NCBI GenBank assembly: GCA_910589415.1
Contig: OU342636.1
Span: 4,384,437-4,448,436 of the forward strand
DNA length: 64,000 bases
Direction of reading: 5' to 3'
Origin: Malachius bipustulatus
Lineage: Eukaryota > Arthropoda > Insecta > Coleoptera > Melyridae
A program made the position numbers and the translations under genes. The notes under the pieces are model-generated. The model searched no databases, was not told where the DNA came from, and worked only from the letters and a program-made list of their open reading frames with translations. The number at the start of each line of letters is the position of its first letter. Position 1 is the first letter of the stretch. Positions 11,946 to 22,422 of the stretch are shown here, one piece after another.

Positions 11946-12941
11946 GTTACACGAAATAACCTTGGAAACGGACGAGGCACATCCAAAAATCATCCTCGAC
12001 AGAGACGTCACATTACACCCTCATTCAACATCGATGGTCAGTGTCAAGATGAATGAGGCCTGTGAAGATGAAGAAGTTTATATGGATTGCAAACGTTTCC
12101 AGCTAGGCAGAATTTTGATATGTATCCCGAGTATGGAACTAAAAGGCAGAACTAGCAAGATACCAGTTTCGAACACGGGTGACAAAGAGATAAACTGGAA
12201 AGAGGGAAAGCTAATTGGTAGAGGTAGTAGGTGTGACGATTCATCGGTCTTAGATGAATTCAGGGTGAGTTTATTGGAGAAAAATATTAGTTTTAGAGAT
12301 ATTCTAATGGATGGAGTAGATATAAATAGTGATCTGGAAATTGCTGCTAAAAGTAATCTTTTGAGTGTCTTAAATAAATGGAAACACTGTTTTGCAGATA
12401 GTTCAGCTCAAATGGGAACAGTTAAAGGTTGTGAGATAGAAATAAAGCTGACATATGAATCCAAGTCAGTGTGTTATAGACCTTATAGATTGTCTATGAC
12501 GGAAAGAGATGTAGTAAGAGGAAAAGTAACAGAGTTGTTGATTTCAGGTATTGTCAGGGAGTCAGATTCTAGCTTCGCGAGTCCCATTGTACTCGTTAAG
12601 AAGAAAAATAATGAATTTTGGTTGTGTGTAGATTACAGAGCACTTGATAAGTTAACAATGAAAGATGTCTATCCAATGCCAAATATAGAAGAACAATTTA
12701 ATATTCTGGGGGGGGGGGGGGGTATTTATTTCACTAGCCTATACTGTAACCAAGGTTTCCATCAGATATCTGTAGCACCAAATTCAATTTCAAGAACAGC
12801 TTTTGTGACTCCAGACGGTCACTATGAGCATTTGAAAATGCCTTTCCGTCTTGTCAATGCGCCTTCTGTTTTTCAAAGAGCTATCAATAATGCTTTAGGT
12901 CATTTACGTTACGAACAAGTTTTAGTTTATATGGATGATCT
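11946..12941 (+). pseudogene. Gypsy pol, reverse transcriptase N-terminal part
   Basis: One open frame covers the RT fingers and palm: GIVRESDSSFASPIVLVKKK, LCVDYRALDKLTMKDVYPMP, GFHQISVAPNSISRTAF, MPFRLVNAPSVFQ and the active site VYMDDL at 12928-12941. A 15-base G-run (12708-12722) replaces part of the LGG...YFTSLD block with glycines and altered residues. An LTR-element remnant was inserted directly after the YMDD site, and the domain resumes at 14096. Confidence 0.9.
12708..12722 (+). repeat. poly-G run inside RT
   Basis: Fifteen consecutive G within the RT coding frame, coding a glycine string. It is likely a slippage expansion in a dead copy, or possibly an assembly length error. Confidence 0.95.
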
Positions 12942-14091
12942 TGTAACGTACATTTCGTACGTACCGGCTAGATGTCGGTAACACAGAGACGACGGCGGGC
13001 GCGCGCAGTGGGTGAGTGATGGTGGTTGTTAGTGCATCGACCAACTCGAGTTCTCGTCGACTTCGACTGTCAAGGAAATCAGGTGCGTTCATCTCATACC
13101 GGCACTTGCACCTTCTTTTCACTTCTGAATTCGCTAGAGGAAGGTACATTTTCGCAAACACATCAATTTTTAGCGAAATGGCGTGGTGAACCTTCACTTA
13201 AATTATTATAAACATCGAACACGTTTTTGGCTTGGTGAGTGTCGTAAAATGATGTTATTAATTGTGCTAGAATTATACAGATCATATTTTCTTAAGACCG
13301 TATGCTAATTTTAATTATAGCTTTTAAACCCGATCGAGTTCGTTCGCATGTAAAATTTTGTCAGTCATTTTTTTGTTCCAACCTATCTTGAGGACGGGAA
13401 TAATTCGATGTACCCTCGGCAAGCAGACTCGATCGGACCGTTCATTAATGCAAGAGTGGTTCTGATACACATGAAATTACAGCTTTTTTCCCTGGAGTCA
13501 ATTTTTCCCTACGGATTGATTTTTCCCTGGAGGCAATTTTTTCCCTGGAGTCAATTTTTCCCTACGGATTGATTTTCCCTGGAGTCAACTTTTTTTTTTC
13601 CTGGAGGCAACTTTCTCCCCGGAGGCAATTTTTACCTGGAGGCAACTTTTCCCTGGAGTTCACTCTTTTCCCTGAAGGCCATCTTTTTCGTACCGAGAAG
13701 AACTCCACGTACCAAGGCAGATTTTCTTGGATACGAAGTCACCCTTCCAAGCAAGTTCCTGGAGCCAAGCCATCCGAAGATAAGTGCCTTGTAACCTATT
13801 AGCACCCGATCTATTCATTCGACTAGCACCGCACGCTCTTGTTTTTTTATTATCTGTTAACCGTGCTCAAGAGTGTAATATTAATCACTGTGATATATTT
13901 TATATTTTAATAAAGAGTACCTGTTGTTCTGCTGACCTGCTTGTTATTGTTGACCCTCTTAGACTAGCGACTCAACCTACGACCCTTGTTTTTTCTTGTC
14001 TCATGCTCTCAGCGACTATTTTTCCCCTCTAGGGTTAAATAGTTCGTTTCAAGTGGCACCCAACGTGTCTATCTGCCCATAATTCGTTTCA
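12942..14091 (+). mobile_element. LTR-retrotransposon remnant inserted in Gypsy RT (TSD ATCT)
   Basis: Begins TGTAACGTACATTTCG directly after ATCT (12938-12941) and ends TTCGTTTCA before a second ATCT (14092-14095). A nearly complete LTR spans 12942-14051 (TG...CA, 1110 bp), with AATAAA near 13908. Two bases on is TGGCACCCAACGTG (14054-14067), close to the tRNA-Lys primer-binding sequence TGGCGCCCAACG. After 13 more bases comes AATTCGTTTCA (14081-14091), a copy of the LTR's last 11 bases (one mismatch). So the whole internal region and nearly all of the second LTR are deleted. The GC-rich start and TCCCTGG repeats differ sharply from the host element. Confidence 0.85.
13480..13690 (+). repeat. 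minisatellite in the inserted LTR
   Basis: About ten degenerate units of a 16-20-bp motif centred on 'tttttccctggagtcaa' with variants (gaggcaa, ctacggattga). Confidence 0.9.
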
Positions 14092-14095
14092 ATCT

Positions 14096-14840
14096 ATTAT
14101 TACCGTCGGCATCTATAAAGGATGGCTTAGATTTACTTGAAATTGTGTTGAAACTTTTAGGTGACGCTGGATTTAAATTTAACTTACAAAAATGTTCATT
14201 TTTGAAAAGCACAATTCACTTTTTAAGGCATGAGATTGAGTCTGAAGGTATATCGCCAGGTACAGCAAAAGTTGAAGCTGTTAAAAACTTCAAACAGCCG
14301 TCGAATGTTCACGAAGTTCGACAATTTCTTGGTTTAGCGGGATATTTTCATAAATTCATTCACAATTTCGCTTCTATTGCATCACCACTAACCAAATTGA
14401 CTAAAAGGAATATACCTTTTGACTGGGGAGAAAATCAATCTAATTCGTTTTCAGAACTTAAAAACCACTTAATCGCAAAACCTATTTTGATGCCCTATAA
14501 TTCACTTCTACCCACAGAAATACATACAGATGCTAGTTCTAAAGGTTTGGGAGGTATTTTTCTTCAAATTCAGCAAAACAGCCAATTAAAACCCGTTGCT
14601 TATTTCAGTCGAGTTACCACTCCAGATGAGCAGGTATACCTACCACAGCTACGAATTGGAAACTTTGGCGATTGTCGAAAGTCTAAAACGTTTTAGAATT
14701 TACCTGACTGGTCATCATTTCAAAATCATTACCGATTGTTCAGCTGTTTGATATACCTTTTCAAAGCGTGACTTGATTCCCAGAATTGCCAGGTGGTGGC
14801 TTTCGGTTCAAGATTTCGATTTCGAAATTGAACATAAACC
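14096..14840 (+). pseudogene. Gypsy pol, RT thumb and RNase H
   Basis: The frame resumes after the insertion with the RT tail (LLGDAGFKFNLQKCSFLKS, VRQFLGLAGYFHKFIHNF, SPLTKLTKRN, FDWGENQ). RNase H follows with EIHTDASSKGLGGIFLQ, whose Asp is the first catalytic residue. A frameshift near 14660 and an in-frame stop near 14750 break the rest (IYLTGHHFKIITDCSAV). The tail LIPRIARWWLSVQDFDFEIEH belongs to the RNase H/connection region. Confidence 0.88.
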
Positions 14841-15345
14841 AGGTTCAAGTATGAAACACGTGGACGCACCAAGTAGAAATCCACTGAACGTTTTACAAAT
14901 TAGCCCCGAAGACTGGTTCTTAACTATACAGTTACAAGATGATAGTCTTCAAAACATTGTGCAACGAATTAAAGAAAATTCAGATCAATATTTGAAATGT
15001 GAATTTGTTTATAAAAATAATCGATTGTATAGGAAAACAATTAAGGGTGAAAGGCTGGTTATACCAAAATTTTCCAGGTTTCAGTTGTTAAGAAAATATC
15101 ATGATGACATAGGACACCCCGGTTTTGGACGTTGTTTAGACTTAATTAAAAATGAATTCTGGTTTGTATAAATGTCTAAACTTACTAGAAAATACGTAAG
15201 CTCCTGCTTGCAGTGTGGGTACGCTAAAGGCAACTAAAAACCGAAGGAGAGTTACAACCGATTCCGAAACCTACTACACCCATGCACACTATACATGTGG
15301 ATCATGTGGGGCCATTTCCGAAAAGCCAAACTGGATTTTCATATA
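14841..15345 (+). pseudogene. Gypsy integrase, zinc-binding and start of core
   Basis: KPGSSMKHVDAPSR is followed by the integrase N-terminus. The His pair (YHDDIGHPGF) and Cys pair (SCLQCGYAK) form the HHCC zinc site. A stop lies between them at 15169-15171. The first core Asp is in HVDHVGPFPKSQTGF, in a different frame just before the foldback insertion at 15346. Confidence 0.85.
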
Positions 15346-16053
15346 CAGGGTGTTGATTTTCAAAGCGGGCCATAGGGGATTAGCATTGCGAAAGTGGTTT
15401 TTGAGGATTCCTGATCGCCGTTTAAACTGACAGAAATGGTTTTGGTATCAAAATGAAGCTAAAATTATTGCGCATAACGCTTGACATCAGAAATTAATTT
15501 AATTTCACGTTGTTTTCTAAAATTCTTCAGTAAAAATTCAAGTAATTGTTAACGTTTAATCACAAAATAGCATGCCTTGCCTAAACAATAATGACGTTTC
15601 TACGTTTTGACAATCCAATAATAAAACTTATAAGTCAGTAGGTAATAATCAAATCTGGTTCTATTTAAAAATGGGTTATACAAACCAAGAAAGAGTCTTT
15701 ATGGTGAAAACCTACTACAGTGTAGCCAGTTACAGGAGGGTTCGCGATTTATTTGCCGTGAATTTTTTTAATAGATATTATTGGATTGTCAAAACGTAGA
15801 AACGTCATTATTGTTTAGGCAAGGCATGCTATTTTGTGATTAAACGTTAACAATTACTTGAATTTTTACTGAAGAATTTTAGAAAACAACGTGAAATTGA
15901 ATTAATTTCTGATGTCAAGGGTTATGCGCAATAACTTTAGCTTCATTTTGATACCAAAACCATTTCTGTCAGTTTAAACGGCGAGCAGGAATCCTCAAAA
16001 ACCACTTTCGCAATGCTAATCCCCTATGGCCCGCTTTGAAAATCAACACCCTG
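15346..16053. mobile_element. foldback element 4, copy 2, inserted in integrase
   Basis: It begins CAGGGTGTTGATTTTC after TA (15344-15345) and ends with the inverse before TA (16054-16055). Arms match 4923-5645 closely. The central loop (about 15650-15760) is present in the opposite orientation relative to copy 1. It splits the integrase core between the first and second catalytic residues. Confidence 0.93.
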
Positions 16054-16055
16054 TA

Positions 16056-16560
16056 TAGGTACTCACTGTTGTTGATTCTTTTACGAAATATATAGTCGCT
16101 AAGCCATCTAGAACTTTGGGTTCTGCAGAATGTACATATTAAAAACCTATGGGAGATTTTTGGTGAATTTTTAGGACATCCAAAAAGAATAATTAGTGAC
16201 AACGGTGTTGCTTTTACTAGCAGATATTTCAAATAATTTGTTAATGATAAACAAGTTAAACATATAATGACAGCTACTGCTACTCCAAGGGCAAATGGCC
16301 AGGTAGAGAGATATCATGGAACATTGTTAAACGCGATGAGAACTACATGTAGTGATGATAATAGATCTTGGGATGAAAAAATCCTGATATTGTATGGGGA
16401 ATGAATAATACACGTAACAGTAGTACAAAGTATTCACCTTTCGAGCTTCTCTTTGGTTATCAAGGCAAAGAAAAGGAGGGAAAATGCGAGCAAAAATTTG
16501 AAAAGAGTGGCAAATAAAATGAAAATATGATCGCAAAAGAAAGCCACCAAAGAAATATAA
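16056..16560 (+). pseudogene. Gypsy integrase core, second half
   Basis: It resumes after the foldback with VLTVVDSFTKYIVAKPSR. The second catalytic Asp is in ISDNGVAFTSRYF (16194 on), and the Glu is in TPRANGQVERYHGTLLNA (near 16290). Stops follow GSAECTY, YFK and ILYGE, and the frame changes more than once, so this domain is dead although all three DDE positions are still recognisable. The next segment carries the GPY/F module. Confidence 0.85.
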
Positions 16561-16864
16561 GAAAGGTGACTTAGTTTTGTGGAAAGGAGGAGTCTCTTGT
16601 AATGAGAAAGATGTTATTAAAAAGTTAAATAAGCATTATTCTGGTCCTTATAAAGTTGAGAAAATATTCAAAGGTGATAGATATAAAATAAGAAGTGTAA
16701 AAGGTATGAGAGGATACAAAAGCTTCACTACTTTAGTTGCTGCTGACTCCCTACGACTTTACCGAAGTTGTGTCAAAGAAAAAGACAGTGTTTCATCTTA
16801 TAGTAGTGACTCAGAGAACGACATAAGAAATAGACATGATTTAATTGATTTATTAGAGAGCTGA
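16561..16864 (+). pseudogene. Gypsy integrase C-terminal GPY/F domain
   Basis: An open frame with KKGDLVLWKGG and LNKHYSGPYKVEKIF, the GPY/F signature of Gypsy integrases, ending in a Ser/Asp-rich tail (SVSSYSSDSENDIRN) and a stop at 16862-16864. No chromodomain is seen. Confidence 0.88.
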
Positions 16865-16878
16865 GAAATATTTAGAAG

Positions 16879-17047
16879 AGTCGGACAGGACGACTATAAA
16901 GGTAACCTGTGAAGTATTTTGTTCATTTTTTGTTGTGGTTCGTCAGTCGGACAGGACGACTATAAAGGTAACCTGTGACTTTGCTAAGAACTTCTACATA
17001 CTGTATTTCAGCTAGCAGTCGGACAGGACGACTATAAAGGTAACCTG
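16879..17047 (+). repeat. three spaced copies of a PPT-like motif in the Gypsy 3' region
   Basis: A motif of about 31-34 bp occurs at 16879-16912, 16945-16978 and 17017-17047, beginning 'agtcggacaggacgac' and ending 'tataaaggtaacctg'. The internal gtcg/cgac could pair. A related word ('ggacagaaattataaagg') sits directly before the 3' LTR, where the polypurine tract should be. Confidence 0.9.
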
Positions 17048-17469
17048 GGTACTGTTTTACTTTATATTGATTGCCTGTGTGGAATCTTATATTAAAATAA
17101 TGTACTCGTAAGAATAAGATGATTCCAGATTTGAAAATATGATGCAATTATAAGACAGAAGTTTTAAAGAATAAAAATTTACCTATTCTGTGTGGTATAG
17201 TCCTATAATAGTCTTGGAAAGGTGCTCTGGCCAAGTGCTCTTTCATAGACCAGTTATTTCGAAAGTGAGAAAAAAATATGATTGTATATTCAACACGTAA
17301 ATCTGTGTGGTAAAATTTAATGTAATGATGTCACATCTGGAATAATCCGACGTAAGACTCACATACTGCCAGCAATTTTTCTGTTTGATTTCAGCTACCC
17401 TAGTTAAATGAAATATTTAGCAGTTTCTGGAAGAATTTCCGAGGACAGAAATTATAAAGGATGGCCGAA

Positions 17470-17679
17470 TGTTATGGTTACTGATATTGTTACATTGTTA
17501 TATTGATATATTGTTAGAATACGTCGCTTTGACAAGGGATATGGGGAGTACTTCAGAATATGATATCGGTCTGTGAGCGAATGTTCATGTTATAATACTT
17601 TATATCTTATTAAAGACTACGTTCCATTTTGAGTGGTGTTTTGGAATTATAAGTCATCGATTGGGAGTTAGTCATAACA
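17470..17679 (+). repeat. 3' LTR of the Gypsy element
   Basis: 210 bp, TGTTATGG to CATAACA, homologous to 10461-10664. It is preceded by 'attataaaggatggccga', the likely polypurine-tract area. Confidence 0.9.
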
Positions 17680-17706
17680 TAGGTGTGTTAAATTTTCATT
17701 TTTAAA

Positions 17707-17896
17707 ATGTCGTATTATTGTGTTGTGCCACTTTGCTACTTACTTGAGATGCAGGGCATATCAATTCCCATATATCCACAACTTATGAAGAAAGTGGCTT
17801 TTTGCAATTAAAAGAGACAAATTTGATTTTACAAATTTTATATGCAAGGAAGAACATTTTGTGAATTCAGATTTGATGTACCGGATGCGTCATTAA
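17707..17896 (+). pseudogene. THAP zinc-finger domain, N-terminal fragment, frameshifted
   Basis: The ATG at 17707 opens MSYYCVVPLC, the usual first Cys pair of a C2CH THAP finger. After a shift near 17785 the reading continues KWLFAIKRDKFDFTNFICKEEHFVNSDL, with the conserved Trp and the Cys/His pair of THAP. That pair here has one extra residue between Cys and His. THAP domains bind DNA in host regulators and in P-element-type transposases. Nothing downstream tells which this was. It lies just beyond the Gypsy 3' LTR. Confidence 0.7.
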
Positions 17897-19125
17897 GAAT
17901 GGACGCCGGGGAATAACTCAGAAATTAAGCGCCGGGTAAATTTCTATTGTAAGAAAAATAGCCCTAAAAACCCATTGTTTACTCAATGAGAGTAAAGCTA
18001 GCTGTCATCTTAGCCACGCCCTTCCTCTCACTACAACTACGGTACGAGGGTAGTAAGGTTTAGAGAGTTTTTTGTAAGACAGACACAAGATCAAGATCTG
18101 TCATCGGCAACTGATGTACTACAGAAGTAATTTTTACATTATTAAATAACCATTACTATTATTACATGTATAACTTTATTAAAAACATTAGTTGATCAAA
18201 AATCCAAATAACACCCGGAGTTCCAGTCTCTGGACGCTAGTTAGACTTACAACCTAACCGGCTACTTATAGACGTTTTATGTGTCTACGAGAAAACTTAG
18301 TGGAATGACCCAACGGCCATTAATTAATCAAGAGTCAGTTAATAGAGGTCGATTCCCGTCAAGTCAAGTACGATTCGACATAACACCCATTGAAAAATTA
18401 TTTTCAACTTCCAAAATGGCCATGGGGGGCGCAACAACCATAACCAAAGAGAAAATTGTAATTTTCTCAGTGAATTTTCACTTGTTTTTAACTCATAAGC
18501 TACTTATTTTGAATACAAACCGTTTAGGTCATTTTAATTCAATTTTTTCCAGACAATTCTGTAAGCATTTTTCATAACAACTGCTACGTATCAATATTGT
18601 TATGAATTAAATTACAATAATTCTCAAAGCGAGTGTACCTTTATGCATGCGCATCTGACAGGAGAGCTTATTTGAGGGAATTTTTGAAATTTACACATTG
18701 GCAATCAACCTGTTAATAACTATAATAATTTATAATACAGGTAGTATTTTTTCTACCCAGACCTTTTTATTATTGCTGAGGGGACTCTGAGTTGGACTGT
18801 CTCCAACTGGAAAGTCTACAATCGTTGACAGTGGTTGACAGTGACAGCAAGTACATGTCTCCTAACCGGCTGTGTTCCTCAACCGCTAACTCCATGAACC
18901 GTGTTGTTGCCACACTTACATGTCAGATAACGCCCTGTATACTGTATAAGTTACGGCAGTAGGGGATCAAGATTATATGAGCGATATTTTGGCGTGGATT
19001 TCTGCCACCTGGTGCTAACTAAGATGACCCCAAACCCCCCCCCCCCCCCCCCCCTTTCCAGGTACAGTTCTGTTAAAATAAATCTGGGGCAGTTTTAATT
19101 TTCTAGTGTAAATGTGGCTAATATA
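17897..19125. other. no gene seen; poly-C tract near 19035
   Basis: Frames here are short and unlike any family I know. The block near 18440-18540 ('aaaattgtaattttctcagtg', 'aactcataagctactt') resembles part of a foldback arm of the 870-1641/3176-4027 family. A run of 20 C lies at 19035-19054. Confidence 0.5.
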
Positions 19126-20098
19126 CTGGGTGTTAACTACCAACTAGTACAAAATAAAGGAGGTGATTCAGCGACTTATTCTAAGAAAAAAAATTCCTAT
19201 TAACATGGTCCGCTAACGCACCGTTTTTGAGATACAGGATGTTAAAAAAAAGGTTTTTTCTTACTTTTTTTGCGATATCTCAAAAACCGTTAGAACTATT
19301 GGCTCCAGCTTTTGTACAGGGTGGGCCAATAAGCGAGGTAAGCGGCTGTATCTCAGAAACTAATAATCGTAGAGAGTTACGGTAAAAAATTTTATAGGTT
19401 AAGTGGGCAAGGGAAAATGCTGGAAATTATTTTCAAGTTTCCAAGATGGCTGCCAGAGGGCGTTTGCACCATCTTGAATTACAAAAAGTTACGTTTCTTG
19501 TGATTTTCCCCAATGAGTGTAACAAAAAAGTATTTGCGTTTCAATGTTAACTTAAAGACCAATATGTTTTGTAGAAACAATTTTTCTCTATCTTTCGAAA
19601 TAAAGTGGTGGGGGGTATTTGAATGTTGTTTTAAACAAATGCCTGTAACGTCGAAACGGCTTTAATGGATTTGGAGAAATTTGGTATAATTGAAAAGAGC
19701 ATTTCTTGACCTCTTAGGTTTCTTGTGATAATGACAGTTGTGACCTACATGGCCGCCGATAGAGGGCGTTATTCGATATTATAACCAAAATATTGAATTT
19801 TCTCGAAAAATTTAAATGCGATGATATAATTTTTTTAGACAAGAAAATAGACAAATGATCAACCAATAAACCTGCGCAAACCGCATCTTAATAACTTTTT
19901 CCTAACTCAAATTATTAAAAAAAAAAATACCAAACCAAGAATATTCATATATCCCCATTTAAAAATGCATCGGTTGCTTTCGATAAGAAGGCAAGTAGTA
20001 GGCCATGGAAACAAAAGACAAACTCCTCACGCGTTTTCGTAGCGATTTACCTTTTAAATAAAGTTGTGGTCCTAAAAAGGACCCATTTTGAAAAAAGA

Positions 20099-21287
20099 TT
20101 AATGCCTTCTGTGTTCAAATTGTCTTCCGTCATATTCCACACATTGTTCCAGTCTTTCTTGAGTCAACAGAACCGCAGCCTCGATTTCTGCCGCTGATAG
20201 TTGAGGAATTGACTTTCGAATTCTGTTTTCCATATCCATTCGTGTTGTTGGTGGAGTTTGAAAAGCAATGTCTTTTAAGCGTCCCCAGAAGTAAAAATCA
20301 CGACATGTCAAGTCGGGAAATCTTGCCGGACAAGGAAATAGGCTTCCCCTTTCTATCCAGCGTTCTCGAAAGGTCTCGTAAATATGGTTTCGGACATTAA
20401 ATGAATAATGTGCCGGACAATCATCTAATTGCTGAAGCATAGTTCTCCCAGTTTCGAGTGGCACATCTTCCAACAAAATTGACAAGTCGTTGATCAAAAA
20501 CTCTAAGAAGCGGTTACCAGTTAAAGCTTGATCAAAAAAGTAAGGTATTCTGTCCCCAATGATACCGCGACACACATTTAGGCTCCAGCATTCCTGGTGC
20601 TGCACTTCTCTCTCTTAACCAACGCGGATTTTCAGCGGACCGATAATGCATATTATGAAGGTTTACTCTACCATCACTATTAAAGGTAGCCTCGTCGGTC
20701 CAGAGAAGTTCCTTTAAGAAATTCTGTTTTCCTTAAGCATGCCTAGCATCCATTGACAATAATTTAATCTATTAACGAAATCTTGTTCATTTAGCGTCTG
20801 GTGCAAGACTATGTGGTAAGGATGTAATATAAAAGTAAAAAACAACATAGTCAGTAATAAAAATATAATATAATCAGAATAACACTGAATTTGTATTTGA
20901 GGGTAGGTACTTATGTGCTAAGATACTTGGAATAAGATAAAATTATTCACCTATAATCTTTCAAAATATTTCTAGCAGTTGTTCGTGCTATTACCAAGTC
21001 TAGAGACAATGTTCTAGTTTCTACATGTCTATAAAATTCTATGTATGTATGTATGTATGTAAAACATTGATAATATTTTCTTCGGTCCTTCCATTGCGAC
21101 GCCTGCGACTTTTAGGACAACGAAAATTTCGAGTATCGCGTAATAGATGTACCAAGCGCGGAAACATTCTTCTCCCGTAATGGCGACGAACTGGACACCG
21201 TGCCGCGTACCCTCTTGCAGGTATGCAGGTATAGCGAAATGCAGGTATAGCTGCATTTTGAAAACACTCGAAATAAATCGCAATCAT
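20099..21287 (-). pseudogene. mariner-like DDE transposase, frameshifted
   Basis: Reading on the minus strand from 21287: an N-terminal part (DMIAIYFECFQNAA, RRMFPRLVHLLRDT, NFRCPK); a helix-turn-helix fragment near 20965-21030 (LVIARTTARNILKDY); an AT-rich interruption of about 125 bp; then VLHQTLNEQDFVNRLNYCQW; and the first catalytic Asp block (LLWTDEATFNSDG) after a frameshift. The open frame 20605-20099 carries GIIGDRIPYFFDQALTGNRF, the second Asp (QQLDDCPAHYSFNVRNH) and the third (ARFPDLTCRDFYFWGRLK). All three Asp are present, but several frameshifts kill it. It would catalyse cut-and-paste at TA. Confidence 0.87.
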
Positions 21288-21933
21288 GTCAACGGCTTCA
21301 TTATTATTTGTGAGAGGGATTTTGATTAAAAAGTACTCAAATTATACGCAATCAACAATATTGAGAGAAGTTTGACGTTACTTGCCAATATTTTATAATT
21401 AGGAGTCTTTTATTTCCATGGCCTACTTCCTATCGAAAGCAACGGATGCATTTTTAAATGGTGATATATGAATTTCCTTGGTTTGGTATTTTTTTAATAA
21501 TTTGAGTTAGGAAAAAGATATTAAGATGCGGTTTGCGCAGGCTTATAGGTTGATCATTTGTCTATTTCCTAGTCTAAAAAAGTCATATCATCGCATTTAA
21601 ATTTTTCGAGAAAATCCAATATTTTGGTTATGATATCGAATAACGCCCTCTATCGGCGGCCGTGTAGGTCACAACTGTCACTATCACAAGAAACCTAAAA
21701 GCCCAAGAAATGCTCTTTTCAATTGTACCAAATTTATCCAAATCCATTAAAGCCGTTTCGAAGTTACAGGCATTTATTTAAAACAACATTCAAATACCCC
21801 CCACCACTTTATTTCGAAAGATAGAGAAAAATTGTTTTTACAAAAAATGTTCCGACTTTAGGTTAACATTAAAAGGCAAATACTTTTTTGCTACATTCAT
21901 TGGCGAAAATCACAAGAAACGTAACTTTATGTA

Positions 21934-22422
21934 GAAAACAGAAGGCAAGTATACTCAATGATTAATTCATAAAAGAGTGAATTGCAGGTCAATGAGTATA
22001 AAGCACATAGGCCCGTATTCATCAATAAATATAACCCCTGGGGTTATATTTTGGACCATGTGATTGGTTTAAAATTCGTAGCTTTCGTAGAGTTTGAGCA
22101 TTAAACCAATCAGCTGTCAGAAAATTCAAAATATAACCCCAGAGTTATATTTTGAAGTTTGATGAATTAGAGTGCAATTACTAGCCTGTTAGGTGGGTTC
22201 GGAGAATTACTCCATCGCCCATAACAGTTGTCTGTGCTTGATTTGGTACTCTGGAAGGCTCTGCTGTTGGATATTGGAAGCTCCTCTCGATTGGAGTTTC
22301 GGGCACTGCCAGCATGATAACTGTTATGGGCGATGGAGTAATTCTCCGAACCCACCTAACAGGCTAGTAATTGCACTCTATGTGCTTTATACTCATTGAC
22401 CTGCAATTCACTCTTTTATGAA
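21934..22422. mobile_element. foldback inserted in the right mariner TIR
   Basis: Flanked by a 13-bp direct repeat GTAACTTTATGTA (21921-21933 and 22423-22435) that is single in the opposite TIR region. The arms 'gaattgcaggtcaatgagta' and 'gcaattactagcctgttagg' are mirrored on the right side. A MITE (22011-22167) sits inside the left arm. The long target repeat is more like target-primed insertion than cut-and-paste. Confidence 0.8.
22011..22167. mobile_element. MITE, GCCCGTATTCATCAA family, copy 1
   Basis: Starts GCCCGTATTCATCAATAA and ends TTTGATGAAT (last bases lost), flanked by TAG on both sides. The uninterrupted mirror arm (near 22375) confirms the insertion. Inverted halves contain 'aaatataacccc'. 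Related copies are at 28805-28955 and 56585-56747. Confidence 0.88.

Larger units (their letters stand above)
10461..17679 (+). mobile_element. Ty3/Gypsy LTR retrotransposon, full span with two later insertions
   Basis: Bounded by related LTRs (10461-10664, 17470-17679; both TGTTATG...CATAACA). Domain order is gag with zinc knuckles, eroded protease, RT, RNase H, integrase (zinc, DDE, GPY/F), the Gypsy order. Span is 7.2 kb, about 5.3 kb without the inserted LTR-element remnant (12942-14091) and foldback (15346-16053). Several frameshifts and stops make it dead. No envelope-like ORF is seen. Flanks 'tgggt' and 'taggt' may be a decayed 5-bp target duplication, but alignment to the LTR edge is one base off. 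Confidence 0.93.

Noticed and set aside
15346..16053. Exact restoration of the integrase reading frame by removing the foldback and one TA
   Set aside because: The two sides are one base out of phase, so an additional small indel must be assumed; insertion is supported by the termini, not by frame restoration.
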